Assembly: GCA_910588775.1 (NCBI GenBank)
Contig: CAJURH010000001.1
Span: forward strand, 124,001-188,000
Reading direction: 5' to 3'
DNA from: an uncultured Lachnospiraceae bacterium
GTDB taxonomy: Bacteria > Bacillota > Clostridia > Lachnospirales > Lachnospiraceae
Length of the DNA stretch: 64,000 nucleotides
The notes below the pieces were generated by a model that was given only the letters and a program-made list of their open reading frames with translations, did no database searches and was not told where the DNA came from. Shown in pieces: positions 16,891 through 25,846 of this stretch (its first letter is position 1; each line of letters starts with the position of its first letter). Made by a program: the position numbers and the translations under genes.

Positions 16891-18645
16891 TTATTGCGGC
16901 GCAGGGGTGAGCCGGCCATCGCCGGGCAGTTGTATGCTCTGGCCCTTCAGCCATTTGTTGTCCAGATGAGAGGCGTTGTAATAGATTGTGTGGCCATTGG
17001 AATGAATGTTGCTGCAGTCTTCCTGGGCATTTGTTAGGGTAGTTATGTAGGAATCACCGGTTACCTCCCAGGTGGAGGAATCGTCTAACTGAATGGAAGT
17101 TTCTTTTCCGGTGCGTTCCCTGTCAATGGATCCGGTGAACGAGGAATTTTCAGTTAAGTTTAGGCGTACGGCGCTGATGGCGTCGCAGCGGATGTCTCCC
17201 TCTAACTCCTGGCGTATGCCAGTGAGCGTGACGGTCCCTCCGTTTTGACCGGGGACGCCCCAGTTGTTGATCTCGTTTCCCGCTGCTTCTAATAGCACGC
17301 TGCCAGGGAAAGAAAGTTTTGTGGCGGTTAATGTGATTTCGGAGTCTGTGTTGGTGATGTAAATCATGGGTCCGCTGCTTGTGGTGGTAAGTTTGGAGTC
17401 GGAGGCGCGGAAAATAGCGGCGCCGTCTATGGCGTCGCCGGAGGCGCTTTGGTAGAGCATAAGGCCATTGGGGCCAGCGCCGTCCAGTTCACAACTTGTC
17501 AGGTCGATGGAATTTTTCCCTTCCACCACTAAAATCTGTGATCCGGAAGCGGTTCCGATGGCGTTTTGCACAGATATTTCTCCAGTGGAGTAGATACAAG
17601 GGCTGCCTTCTCCCGCGGTGGACAAGGTGGCCCCGTTTACGGTGATGGTTCCTTCACCCCGGTCCGTTGCCAGCGCGGCGCAGTGTGCCCCTTCGGTGTC
17701 TATTTCCACGCTGGAGGCTTGGATGACTCCGCCATAGGTAGCGTCCAGACCTCTGGCGGAATTTCCGGAGGTGTGGATTTTGACGTCATCGACTGTTACC
17801 GAGGAGCCTTCTCCGGTGGCGAATATGGCGTTGGCGCCTTCTCCAGTAGAATTAATTTCCACGTTGGTCAGTTCCGCGTCGCTTGCGCCAGTTACGGCCA
17901 GCGCAGCGTTGAGTCCATAGTAGTTGCTGTTGTCTGTGTTGGATGTGTCACCCGATTTGTTAATTGTTGCGCCAGCCAAATTTAGAGTTCCCCGGTTGGT
18001 GACCAATACGGCGTTTTCATCGTCGGATGAGGAAGAGAAAGTTTCGTCGGATGAAGATGCTTTTTTCCCATCTATGGACTTTGCTCCTTTTAATTTTACA
18101 TTTTCTGAGACATTTTGTGGAGGCTCGCCTTTTTGAATTACAATGGAAGAGGCGGTAACGCCGTCTTCTTCCAAAGTGACCTGAATCATGGCGTCTGTGG
18201 GAATGTCTTTCAAACTGGATTTTTTGGAGTCCTTTCCTTCTATAACGGTGTAAATGGTATCTTCGGTTACGGCAATCTCCCGTTCCTCACCCGAAGGCTG
18301 GGGGCCGCCGCCATTTTTGTCTGTTGGATTGTCTGGCATAGAAGACGGAACTTCCATGTCATTGCCGGACATGGAGGGAGGCTGGTTCATGCCGTTGTGG
18401 GACCCGGAGGGAGGTTCAGGCATAGCATTGCCGGACATGGAGGGAGCCTCTTTTATGCCGTCAGGCGCAGAAGGCGGGTTTTCGTTTCTAAGAGCCAGGG
18501 TGAGGGTGTTGCCATCGATATTTGTCACTTGCCCGAAGAGGGATTGACTGGAGTGTTCTTTTGTCGTTGTTTTTTCGCTGCATCCTGCAAGCAGGCTGCA
18601 GGTTATGGCTATGGTGAGCAGTAGAGTTAAAGTTCTTTTTTTCAT
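16891..18645 (-). CDS. beta-helix surface lipoprotein
   Basis: The 584-residue protein has a lipoprotein signal: a Lys-rich start, a hydrophobic core and the lipobox LLAGC at about residues 18-22. Residues 55-115 are low-complexity, with repeated Pro-Ser-Met-Ser-Gly-Asn-like units. From about 185 on, many short repeats of the form (T/S)xx(T/S)xGxGxxxIxxTG resemble a right-handed beta-helix. The C-terminal part (SSTWEVTGDSYI, then HTIYYN and GDGRLTPAP) is typical of surface beta-helix proteins in this clade. Possible carbohydrate or matrix binding is inferred only from that fold. Confidence 0.75.
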   Translation of the reverse strand: MKKRTLTLLLTIAITCSLLAGCSEKTTTKEHSSQSLFGQVTNIDGNTLTLALRNENPPSAPDGIKEAPSMSGNAMPEPPSGSHNGMNQPPSMSGNDMEVPSSMPDNPTDKNGGGPQPSGEEREIAVTEDTIYTVIEGKDSKKSSLKDIPTDAMIQVTLEEDGVTASSIVIQKGEPPQNVSENVKLKGAKSIDGKKASSSDETFSSSSDDENAVLVTNRGTLNLAGATINKSGDTSNTDNSNYYGLNAALAVTGASDAELTNVEINSTGEGANAIFATGEGSSVTVDDVKIHTSGNSARGLDATYGGVIQASSVEIDTEGAHCAALATDRGEGTITVNGATLSTAGEGSPCIYSTGEISVQNAIGTASGSQILVVEGKNSIDLTSCELDGAGPNGLMLYQSASGDAIDGAAIFRASDSKLTTTSSGPMIYITNTDSEITLTATKLSFPGSVLLEAAGNEINNWGVPGQNGGTVTLTGIRQELEGDIRCDAISAVRLNLTENSSFTGSIDRERTGKETSIQLDDSSTWEVTGDSYITTLTNAQEDCSNIHSNGHTIYYNASHLDNKWLKGQSIQLPGDGRLTPAPQ

Positions 18646-19048
18646 AAATTAATTCCTTTCTTAAGTAGCGTTAAAGGAGTTCATGATAGGGGTCATTATA
18701 AAGGTTATATTTGTTAAATCTGTGGTTAAAATGTGAAAGAAATGTGACAATGGCAAACATGGAAAAATATGTTGTATTACTAGAAATTATTTGAAAAACA
18801 CGCTCTAAGGCATACATGAATGCAATTCATAGATTTGATGCAGGAGGATATGTACATAATCAGGCGATAGTAAATGAAATTGTGAATGCAATTTAGAAGT
18901 GAACTGTCGAATAGGTTGGAAAAAGCGTGTAAGGTATGATTTTATTGAAGTGTATATAGATTGCCGCAGCGCCATTTTTCCCAAACGTCAGTTATAAAAT
19001 GGGCGTTTCGCAATCATCTAATAACGAATCAAAAGAAAGGATAGGAAT
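18646..19048. other. 403-base intergenic region between divergent lipoprotein and VanW genes
   Basis: The half near 18646-18770 should hold the minus-strand promoter of the lipoprotein gene. A piece similar to one end of the MITE-like element lies near 18786-18817. A 26-codon open frame (18816-18896) has no good ribosome binding site, and a direct repeat TGAATGCAATT occurs at 18817 and 18883. Family A repeat copy 3 occupies 18958-19019. Confidence 0.5.
18958..19019 (+). repeat. palindromic repeat family A, copy 3
   Basis: AGATTGCCGCAGCGCC at 18958-18973 is an imperfect inverted copy of GGGCGTTTCGCAATCATCT at 19001-19019. The 3' core is nearly identical to copies 2 and 5. It ends 30 bases before the VanW start codon. 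Confidence 0.72.
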
Positions 19049-20494
19049 ATGCAGTCCAAAAAAACAAGACGTATGGTCCTTTTGATTCCTGCAGTCGCGC
19101 TTGTCATGCTGGCCGGAGGATATATACTTCTGTGCGCTCTGGCAAATACAGAGCGTATGCTGCCCCGGACCACTGTGAATAAAGTCGATCTCAGTGGCAT
19201 GACGCGAGAAGAAGCCGTGGCTGCTCTGAAAGCCGATGTAAAAGAAAGCCGCAGCGCCGCTAATTTTACGGTGGCTTTTGAAGGAAAAAGTTACACCGTG
19301 GCCGCGGGGGACGCGCTGAAATACGATTACAAATCCGCAGTCCAAAAAGTATTTCAGAAAAGCCAGTCTCCCTTTATCTTAAGAGGCTTGTCGCTGTTAA
19401 GAGCGGTTCTTCTGGGAAACCACAGCCAGTATGCGCCTGTTATAAAAGATGTGAAAGCGCTGGAGGCGGCCATATTTGCCAGTGGCCTTCTAAAAGTCGG
19501 GCATACCGTCCAGACTTCCTATAAAACAGAGGGTGGTCAGTTGATTTTTACCATTGGCACAGCCGGAGAAGATGTGGACGCGGACGCTCTCCTGGAGAAA
19601 ATCGCAGAGGCCGTTGAGGCCAACGATTATGAAAATGTCATCTCCTGTCCAGACACGGTCGGTGAAGTAAAGCCGGTGGATCTGGAACAGGTTTACCAGG
19701 AAGTGCATATAGATCCAGCCAACGCCACGCTGGACCCGGAAAGGGATTATGCCATTGTGGAGGCCGTTACGGGCGTAAGCTTTGACAAGGAAGCGGCGCA
19801 GGCAGCTCTGGATCTGGCTGAAGAGGGCAGCACAGTCGCCGTCGACCTGATTTATACGGAACCGGAAATCAGCGCCCAGGACCTGGAAGAACATTTGTTT
19901 ACAGATGTATTGAGCACATTTACCACCCAGGTGGGCGGCTCATCCAATCGTCGCACAAACATTACTCTGGCCACCGAAAAATGCAATGGATCCATCTTAA
20001 CCAGCGGCAGTGTGTTCTCTTTTAACAATACGGTGGGTGAACAGACGGAAGAGACAGGATTTAAGCTTGACAACGCCATCCTGGACGGACAGATTGTGCA
20101 GGCGTACGGTGGCGGCATCTGCCAGGTGTCTTCCACTATTTTTGCCGCTGCCCTATATGCCAATCTGGAAATTGTGGAAAGGTGGAACCATGATTTTGTT
20201 TCCAGCTATATTCCCGCCGGCGTGGACGCCGCTGTGGCCTGGGATGGCCTTGATCTGCAGATTGCCAATAACCACAGCTATCCCATCCGGATGGATGTGC
20301 GTTTTTCAGATGGAAATCTCACCGTGGACATTATTGGAACGAAGAAGGCGGAAACGCCTGTGGAAATCGAGACCAAAACTGTGCCCTCTACCACCCCAGG
20401 CACTCTGGCAATGGAGACTTACAGGAAGGTTTTCAATGGGGATAAGAGCCAGTTCTTTATTGAGAAAATTGCGGACAGTGAATATCTGAATTAA
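19049..20494 (+). CDS. VanW family protein with peptidoglycan-binding-like domain
   Basis: The 481-residue membrane-anchored extracellular protein has an N-terminal transmembrane helix (residues 8-31), a YoaR/PG_binding_4-type region (about 35-260) and a VanW domain (about 285-420) with the SxFSFNNTVG and YGGGICQVSSTIFAAAL motifs. VanW proteins occur in vancomycin-resistance clusters and in many cell-wall loci, but their enzymatic role is not settled. The C-terminal G5 domain often found in relatives is missing. The start ATG 19049 has an AAAGGATAGG site and is preceded by family A repeat copy 3. Confidence 0.88.
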   Translation: MQSKKTRRMVLLIPAVALVMLAGGYILLCALANTERMLPRTTVNKVDLSGMTREEAVAALKADVKESRSAANFTVAFEGKSYTVAAGDALKYDYKSAVQKVFQKSQSPFILRGLSLLRAVLLGNHSQYAPVIKDVKALEAAIFASGLLKVGHTVQTSYKTEGGQLIFTIGTAGEDVDADALLEKIAEAVEANDYENVISCPDTVGEVKPVDLEQVYQEVHIDPANATLDPERDYAIVEAVTGVSFDKEAAQAALDLAEEGSTVAVDLIYTEPEISAQDLEEHLFTDVLSTFTTQVGGSSNRRTNITLATEKCNGSILTSGSVFSFNNTVGEQTEETGFKLDNAILDGQIVQAYGGGICQVSSTIFAAALYANLEIVERWNHDFVSSYIPAGVDAAVAWDGLDLQIANNHSYPIRMDVRFSDGNLTVDIIGTKKAETPVEIETKTVPSTTPGTLAMETYRKVFNGDKSQFFIEKIADSEYLN

Positions 20495-20512
20495 TATTTT
20501 GAGGAATCACAA

Positions 20513-20554
20513 GAGCGTCGGGAAATCATCAAAACAGATGGTGGATCGACGCTC
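20513..20554. repeat. inverted repeat after the VanW gene
   Basis: GAGCGTCG (20513-20520) is the exact complement of CGACGCTC (20547-20554). No T-run follows directly; it may be an inefficient terminator or an RNA-stability hairpin. Confidence 0.45.
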
Positions 20555-20590
20555 ATGCTAATATTTTTCAAAGGGAGCCATAGGTATTGG

Positions 20591-20620
20591 TTGTGGTGTT
20601 TGCATGGATTGTGTTATAAT
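20591..20620 (+). promoter_or_regulatory. predicted promoter of the first paaK gene
   Basis: TATAAT (20615-20620) preceded by an extended -10 TG (20612-20613) and a weak TTGTGG -35 (20591-20596, 18-base spacing). The predicted leader of about 115 bases is closed by AGTCTC (near 20624) and GAGACT (near 20711), so it may be structured. Confidence 0.6.
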
Positions 20621-20743
20621 AAAAGTCTCGGACAGCGGCTATATGGCCCTGGACAAAAAGCAATTTACGAATCATGCGCTCCTGTGAAATCTGCTTGTGC
20701 CAGATTCCAGGAGACTATGACATACATTAAGGAGGAGATAAAA

Positions 20744-22054
20744 ATGATTTGGGCCCCAGAAGAGACATACTCCCGCGAGGAAATACAGGCGATTCAGCTT
20801 CGGAAGCTAAAACAGACTGTAGCTTATATATATGAGAAGGTTGCGGCTTACCGAAAGAAAATGGACGAGGCCGGTATAAAGCCTGGAGATGTGCAGACCC
20901 TAAAGGATCTGGAAAAATTACCGTTTACCAACAAATCGGATTTCCGGGAGAATTACCCCACCGGATTGTTTGCGCGGCCGAGAAAAGAGCTGGTCCGCGT
21001 ACATGCCAGTTCTGGAACCACGGGAAAACCCACCATTGTGGGGTATACCCGAAATGACATGACGGTCTGGACAAATAATGTATCCAGGATTGCGTGTATG
21101 GGCGGGGCCATGCCGGACGACATTGCGCAGATAGCCTTCGGCTACGGCATGTTCACCGGAGCGCTGGGGCTTCATGCAGGACTGGAAAACATCGGGGCTT
21201 CTGTAATGCCCATGTCCTCTGGGAATACTAAGAAACAGATTATGTTTATGCAGGATATGGGGACGACGCTTCTGGTGGCTACGCCGTCTTATGCTCTTCA
21301 TCTGGGGGAAATGGCGCGGTCAATGGGGATTGACCCGGAGGAAGATCTGGACGTACATATTGGTCTGTTTGGCGGCGAGGGCATGACAGAGCCTATGCGC
21401 GATGAGATGCACCGGATATGGGGAAAGCGTTTCTTGTGCACCCAGAATTATGGAATGAGTGAGCTGTGTGGCCCCGGAGTGTCTGGAGAATGCGAATATC
21501 TGCAGGGCATGCATGTGAATGAAGACTGGTTTATCCCAGAGATTATCAACCCGGAAACCGGAGAGGTTCTTCCGGCGGGGGAAAAGGGCGAATTGGTCAT
21601 CACCTGTCTGGGCAAAGAAGCGTTGCCGCTGATTCGTTACCGCACGAAGGACATTTCCAGGTTGATGTACGAGCCTTGCCCCTGTGGAAGAACCACGGTG
21701 CGTATGGAAAATCTCTCCGGCCGTTCCGATGATATGCTGGTTATTCGTGGCGTTAATGTATTCCCTACGCAGATTGAGGAAGTACTGCTTCAGATACCAG
21801 AGATCGGACCTCATTATGAAATTAAAGTGGAGCGCAAGAACCGTCTGGACGTAATGTCCATCACAGTGGAGCTGATTGACGACCGCCTCTTGGATTCCTA
21901 TAAGAAATTAGAAGAGTTAAATGATAAGATCCGCAGGAGTTTAAAAGCCATTCTGGGTCTGGATGCGGTGATACAGATTGTGGCGCCCATGAGTCTGCAA
22001 AGATTTGAAGGCAAGGCGAAACGGGTGACGGATTTGCGCGGCGAAGGTTTATAA
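20744..22054 (+). CDS. paaK: phenylacetate--CoA ligase (first copy)
   Basis: The enzyme is an adenylate-forming ligase that activates phenylacetate or a related aryl acid to its CoA thioester, releasing AMP and PPi. The AMP-binding P-loop ASSGTTGKPT (near residues 90-99), YGMSELCGPG (near 237) and RSDDMLVIRGVNVFPTQIE (near 330) are present, as is a C-terminal AMP-binding_C2 domain. The start ATG 20744 follows AAGGAGGAG; the much longer open frame from 20555 has no support. An ACT-domain gene follows 39 bases downstream. The 436-residue length is normal. Confidence 0.93.
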   Translation: MIWAPEETYSREEIQAIQLRKLKQTVAYIYEKVAAYRKKMDEAGIKPGDVQTLKDLEKLPFTNKSDFRENYPTGLFARPRKELVRVHASSGTTGKPTIVGYTRNDMTVWTNNVSRIACMGGAMPDDIAQIAFGYGMFTGALGLHAGLENIGASVMPMSSGNTKKQIMFMQDMGTTLLVATPSYALHLGEMARSMGIDPEEDLDVHIGLFGGEGMTEPMRDEMHRIWGKRFLCTQNYGMSELCGPGVSGECEYLQGMHVNEDWFIPEIINPETGEVLPAGEKGELVITCLGKEALPLIRYRTKDISRLMYEPCPCGRTTVRMENLSGRSDDMLVIRGVNVFPTQIEEVLLQIPEIGPHYEIKVERKNRLDVMSITVELIDDRLLDSYKKLEELNDKIRRSLKAILGLDAVIQIVAPMSLQRFEGKAKRVTDLRGEGL

Positions 22055-22093
22055 ACAGGCAGGACCATAATATAGAAAGGCATGGTGCATTGA

Positions 22094-22513
22094 ATGTTAA
22101 AACAATTAGCAGTATTTGTGGAAAATCAGTCGGGGAGCCTGCGGAAAGTGACCACAGTTCTCCATGGGCAGAAGCTTAATATCTATGCGTTTGCTTCCTT
22201 TGACACGCCGGAGTTTGGAATTTTGCGTATGTTGGTGGATCGGCCGGAGGAGGCCAAGGACGCGCTGACCAGCCAGGGATTTGTAACCAGGGTTTGCGAT
22301 GTGATTGCAGTGGAGCTGCCGGACGAGCAAGGTGGTATGGATTCTCTGCTGGCGGCGCTGCATGAGAGCAACATCAGCATCAATTACACCTACTCTTCTT
22401 TCGGCAGAATGAGTAAAGTTCCGGCGGTGGTGATTCACACCGACGAGGTTTTTGAGACAGAGAACGTGCTCAAATCCAAAGGTTTTGTATGTATGGAAGG
22501 TTTAAGCAAATAA
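22094..22513 (+). CDS. tandem ACT domain protein (first copy)
   Basis: The 139-residue protein has two ACT ligand-binding domains, about residues 1-70 (KQLAVFVENQSGSLRKVTTVL) and 72-139. ACT domains bind amino acids; proteins of this type are regularly encoded next to paaK in anaerobes and may sense aromatic amino acids or their derivatives. It has no DNA-binding or catalytic domain. An AGAAAGG site precedes the start. Family A repeat copy 4 lies directly after its stop. Confidence 0.9.
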   Translation: MLKQLAVFVENQSGSLRKVTTVLHGQKLNIYAFASFDTPEFGILRMLVDRPEEAKDALTSQGFVTRVCDVIAVELPDEQGGMDSLLAALHESNISINYTYSSFGRMSKVPAVVIHTDEVFETENVLKSKGFVCMEGLSK

Positions 22514-22514
22514 A

Positions 22515-22571
22515 GGCGATTGCGTTTGTTCAAACGCAGGTTATTTTGGAAGAGGCGTTTTCGTAATTGCC
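22515..22571 (+). repeat. palindromic repeat family A, copy 4 (divergent)
   Basis: GGCGATTGCG (22515-22524) and CGTAATTGCC (22562-22571) are imperfect inverted ends. The element shares the 13-mer TGCGTTTGTTCAA (22521-22533) with copy 6 (47468-47480). It ends 33 bases before the second paaK start. Confidence 0.6.
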
Positions 22572-22603
22572 TGTAATAATTTTAGAAAAGCGAGGGATCG
22601 GTT

Positions 22604-23902
22604 ATGATATGGAATGAGACAAAAGAGTGTATGAGCCGGGATGAGCTGTCTCACCTGCAAGGGATGCGCCTGGTGAAAATGGTGGACCGGGTTTACCATA
22701 ATGTGCCTTTTTACCGGAAGAAAATGCAGGAAATGGGCCTGGAGCCCGGCGATATTAAAGGGCTTGAGGACTTAGTGAAACTGCCGTTTACCACGAAAGA
22801 CGATCTGCGGGACAATTATCCCATGGGATTGGTGGCGGTTCCGGAAGTGCAGGTGAACCGCATACATGCCAGCTCCGGCACCACGGGAAAGCCCACGGTG
22901 GTGGCTTATACCCGCAGAGACCTGGAAATCTGGAGTGAGTGCGTGGCCAGAGGTCTGGTGATGGCCGGGCTTAGCCGGGAAGACCGGGTGCATGTGGCCT
23001 ATGGCTACGGACTCTTTACTGGAGGTCTGGGGCTTCATGACGGAGCCGCTTATCTGGGCGCTACCGTAATCCCCATGTCCTCTGGTAACACGAAGAAACA
23101 GATTACCCTGATGGAAGACTTCGGCGCCACAGCCCTGGCCTGTACGCCGTCTTACGCCATGCATCTGGCGGAAGCCTTGGTGGAGGCGGGAAGAGTTCCG
23201 CATATTAAGCTGAAAGCCGCTATCTGTGGGGCGGAGCCATGGACGGACGCCATGCGGGACACACTGGAAGGTATGCTGCACATCAAGGCGTACGACATTT
23301 ATGGTCTATCCGAGATTATGGGGCCGGGCGTGGCCCAGGATTGTCCTTACCACAAAGGATTGCATATCTGGGAAGATCATTTCATACCGGAGATTCTGGA
23401 CCCGGATACCCTTCGTCCCGCCGGACCTGGCGTGCAAGGAGAGCTGGCTATTACCACCATTACCAAGGAAGCGCTGCCGCTGTTCCGTTACCGCACGAAG
23501 GATCTGACCAGCATCACTTACGACAAATGTGAATGCGGCAGAACCCATGCCCGCATTGCCAGATTCACAGGCAGAACCGACGACATGCTGATCATCCGCG
23601 GCGTGAATGTATTCCCGTCCCAGGTCGAAGCGGCTCTTCTGGAAGTGGATGAAGTGCTGCCCAATTACCTGATGACCGTTGACCGGGTGGGCAATCTGGA
23701 CACTCTGGAAGTGCAGGTGGAAGTGGAAGAGCGGTATTTCTCCGACCAGATGAACCAGCTCCAGGGGTTGTCCAGGAAAATCGAGCATGTGATTAAGCAG
23801 GCATTGGGCATTGCGGCAGTGGTGAAGCTGGTAGAACCGAAGACCATCGAGCGCAGCGAGGGCAAGGCAAAACGGGTGATTGATAAGAGAAAATTGAAAT
23901 AG
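22604..23902 (+). CDS. paaK: phenylacetate--CoA ligase (second copy)
   Basis: This second, 432-residue PaaK paralogue is clearly similar along its whole length to the first. The motifs ASSGTTGKPTVVAYTRR (residues 87-103), YGLSEIMGPG (near 232) and RTDDMLIIRGVNVFPSQVE (near 325) are intact, so both copies should be active. Differences concentrate in the central region that shapes the acid pocket, consistent with different substrate preference. An ACT gene follows 12 bases downstream. Confidence 0.93.
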   Translation: MIWNETKECMSRDELSHLQGMRLVKMVDRVYHNVPFYRKKMQEMGLEPGDIKGLEDLVKLPFTTKDDLRDNYPMGLVAVPEVQVNRIHASSGTTGKPTVVAYTRRDLEIWSECVARGLVMAGLSREDRVHVAYGYGLFTGGLGLHDGAAYLGATVIPMSSGNTKKQITLMEDFGATALACTPSYAMHLAEALVEAGRVPHIKLKAAICGAEPWTDAMRDTLEGMLHIKAYDIYGLSEIMGPGVAQDCPYHKGLHIWEDHFIPEILDPDTLRPAGPGVQGELAITTITKEALPLFRYRTKDLTSITYDKCECGRTHARIARFTGRTDDMLIIRGVNVFPSQVEAALLEVDEVLPNYLMTVDRVGNLDTLEVQVEVEERYFSDQMNQLQGLSRKIEHVIKQALGIAAVVKLVEPKTIERSEGKAKRVIDKRKLK

Positions 23903-23913
23903 GAGGAAAAGAT

Positions 23914-24351
23914 ATGATCGTAAAACAGTTATCGGTCTTTTTGGAAAATAAATTGGGAAGGCTTCATGAGGTGCTGGACATCCTGGCGAAAAACGATGTG
24001 AACATTGTGGCCCTGTCACTGGCGGATTCATCGGATTACGGCATGCTGCGCATGATGGTTTCCGATCCGGAAAAAGGCAGGGAGAAGCTGCGGGAAAACG
24101 AATTTGCGGCAAAGCTGACGGATGTGTTGTGCATCGGCGTGGACCATGCGGTGGGTTCTCTCTCCCAGGCCATGGGACAGCTTTCCAGGGAGGAAGTGGA
24201 CGTGGAATACATGTACGCTTTCGCCAACGGCAGCCAGGCAGCGGCGGTTATGAAATGCAGTGACCCGCAAAAAGCCATAAATGTATTAGAGAAAGGCGGC
24301 TTTCAGATTTATCAGGAAAAAGACGTGTATTTGAAATATGCCGGGGAATAA
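23914..24351 (+). CDS. tandem ACT domain protein (second copy)
   Basis: The 145-residue two-ACT-domain protein (KQLSVFLENKLGRLHEVLDIL at the start, a second domain from about residue 72) is paralogous to the 22094 gene. It has a perfect AGGAGGAAA site and starts 12 bases after the second paaK, so the pair is surely cotranscribed. The PAP-type kinase gene begins 19 bases after its stop. Confidence 0.9.
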   Translation: MIVKQLSVFLENKLGRLHEVLDILAKNDVNIVALSLADSSDYGMLRMMVSDPEKGREKLRENEFAAKLTDVLCIGVDHAVGSLSQAMGQLSREEVDVEYMYAFANGSQAAAVMKCSDPQKAINVLEKGGFQIYQEKDVYLKYAGE

Positions 24352-24369
24352 AAGGAGAGGAGCAGGGCA

Positions 24370-25833
24370 ATGTTAGAAAAGGTGGATCTGACCAAGAAAA
24401 TGTCGAAAGAAGAGTACCGGACGAAAATGGAACGGCTGGAACGGGAGCTGGGAGAGCTGCAGCGCAAATGCAAAAGGCTCGACATCCCGGTTATGATTGC
24501 CTTTGAGGGCTATCCGGCAGCGGGGAAAGGCGCCCAGATGGGAGAGCTGATTCACGCCCTGGACCCAAGGGGATTTGAAGTCCACACCGTGAAAAAAGAG
24601 ACCGAAGAAGAGCGGATGCATCCCTTCATGTGGCGGTTCTGGACCAAAATGCCTGCAAAAGGTCGGATAGCTCTTTACGACACAAGCTGGTACCGGAAAG
24701 TACTGTCAGAAAAGCCGGAAAAAAGAGCTTTTGATTCAATTCTGTCCTTTGAGCGGCAGATTACCGATGACGGCGTGGTTTTGGTAAAACTGTTTCTGGC
24801 CATTGACAAGAAAGAGCAAAAGAGAAGATTCCAGAAGCTGGAAAAGAAGAAAGAGTCCGCCTGGCGGGTGTCGGATGCGGACCGGAAGCACTACGAACAT
24901 TTCGAGGAATACGAAAAGATTTACGAGGAAATGCTCCAGCAAACCGATACCGACTATGCGCCCTGGCACATCATAGAATCTATGGACCGACGCTTTGCCA
25001 CGGTGAAAATCTACACCATCGTCATTAACGCATTGGCGGAAGGCGTTGAGAGGGCCACGGCTCCGCAGACAACCGGGAAGAAGAGGGAAGTCTATATTGA
25101 TGACAGCGACTTGAGAGAATCCATTCTGAACAAAGTGGACTTAAGCCTGGCTTATGGGAAAAAAGAATACAAGACTAAGCTAAAAGAACTGCAGTCAAAA
25201 ATCCAGCTTCTTCATGGGGAGCTGTACCGGAAACGGATTCCGGTGGTTCTTGCGTTTGAAGGCTGGGACGCAGGGGGCAAAGGCGGCGCCATCAAAAGGC
25301 TTACGGAGAAAATGGACCCCAGGGGCTATATGGTCATCCCCACAGCCTCTCCCAACGACTGGGAGAAAGCCCACCATTATCTGTGGCGGTTCTGGCAGGC
25401 TATGCCGAAAGCCGGACATTTCTCCATATTTGACCGGACATGGTATGGCCGGGTGATGGTGGAGCGCATCGAAGGTTTCTGCACGATAGAAGAGTGGCAG
25501 CGCGCTTACAAAGAAATCAACGATATGGAGCGTGACTTGTACGATGCAGGCGCCATTGTGCTGAAGTTCTGGATGCAGATTGACAAAGACGAGCAGGAAC
25601 GCCGCTTCAAGGCCCGTCAGGAGAACCCGGAGAAACAGTGGAAAATAACAGAAGAAGACTGGCGGAACCGGGAGAAATGGGACCAGTATGAAGCCGCCGT
25701 CAACGAAATGCTTATACGCACGTCCACTCCCCATGCGCCCTGGGTGGTGGTAGAAGGCAACAACAAATATTACGCCAGAATCAAAACGCTGCAGACGGTG
25801 GTGAAAGCCATTGAAGAAAGGCTGCGCAGATAA
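24370..25833 (+). CDS. pap: polyphosphate:AMP phosphotransferase (two PPK2 domains)
   Basis: This 487-residue class II PPK2 enzyme is made of two fused PPK2 domains (about 10-235 and 255-487). Both Walker A loops are visible, GYPAAGKGAQ (near residue 50) and GWDAGGKGGA (near 297), and both lid-side motifs, YDTSWYRKV and FDRTWYGRV. The C-terminal domain is closer to the family consensus, so it is probably the catalytic one. The enzyme makes ADP from AMP with polyphosphate as donor. It is placed directly after two AMP-producing PaaK genes, a plausible energy-recovery link. Confidence 0.92.
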   Translation: MLEKVDLTKKMSKEEYRTKMERLERELGELQRKCKRLDIPVMIAFEGYPAAGKGAQMGELIHALDPRGFEVHTVKKETEEERMHPFMWRFWTKMPAKGRIALYDTSWYRKVLSEKPEKRAFDSILSFERQITDDGVVLVKLFLAIDKKEQKRRFQKLEKKKESAWRVSDADRKHYEHFEEYEKIYEEMLQQTDTDYAPWHIIESMDRRFATVKIYTIVINALAEGVERATAPQTTGKKREVYIDDSDLRESILNKVDLSLAYGKKEYKTKLKELQSKIQLLHGELYRKRIPVVLAFEGWDAGGKGGAIKRLTEKMDPRGYMVIPTASPNDWEKAHHYLWRFWQAMPKAGHFSIFDRTWYGRVMVERIEGFCTIEEWQRAYKEINDMERDLYDAGAIVLKFWMQIDKDEQERRFKARQENPEKQWKITEEDWRNREKWDQYEAAVNEMLIRTSTPHAPWVVVEGNNKYYARIKTLQTVVKAIEERLRR

Positions 25834-25846
25834 GGAATATAAGAAT

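Noticed and set aside
18816..18896. 26-codon frame in the lipoprotein-VanW gap
   Set aside because: Only a weak upstream purine run is present and it overlaps a fragment of the MITE-like repeat, so it is not listed as a gene.
20555..20743. Upstream extension of the first paaK
   Set aside because: It would place the predicted -10 box and a good AAGGAGGAG site inside the gene; the second PaaK copy starts at the position matching ATG 20744.
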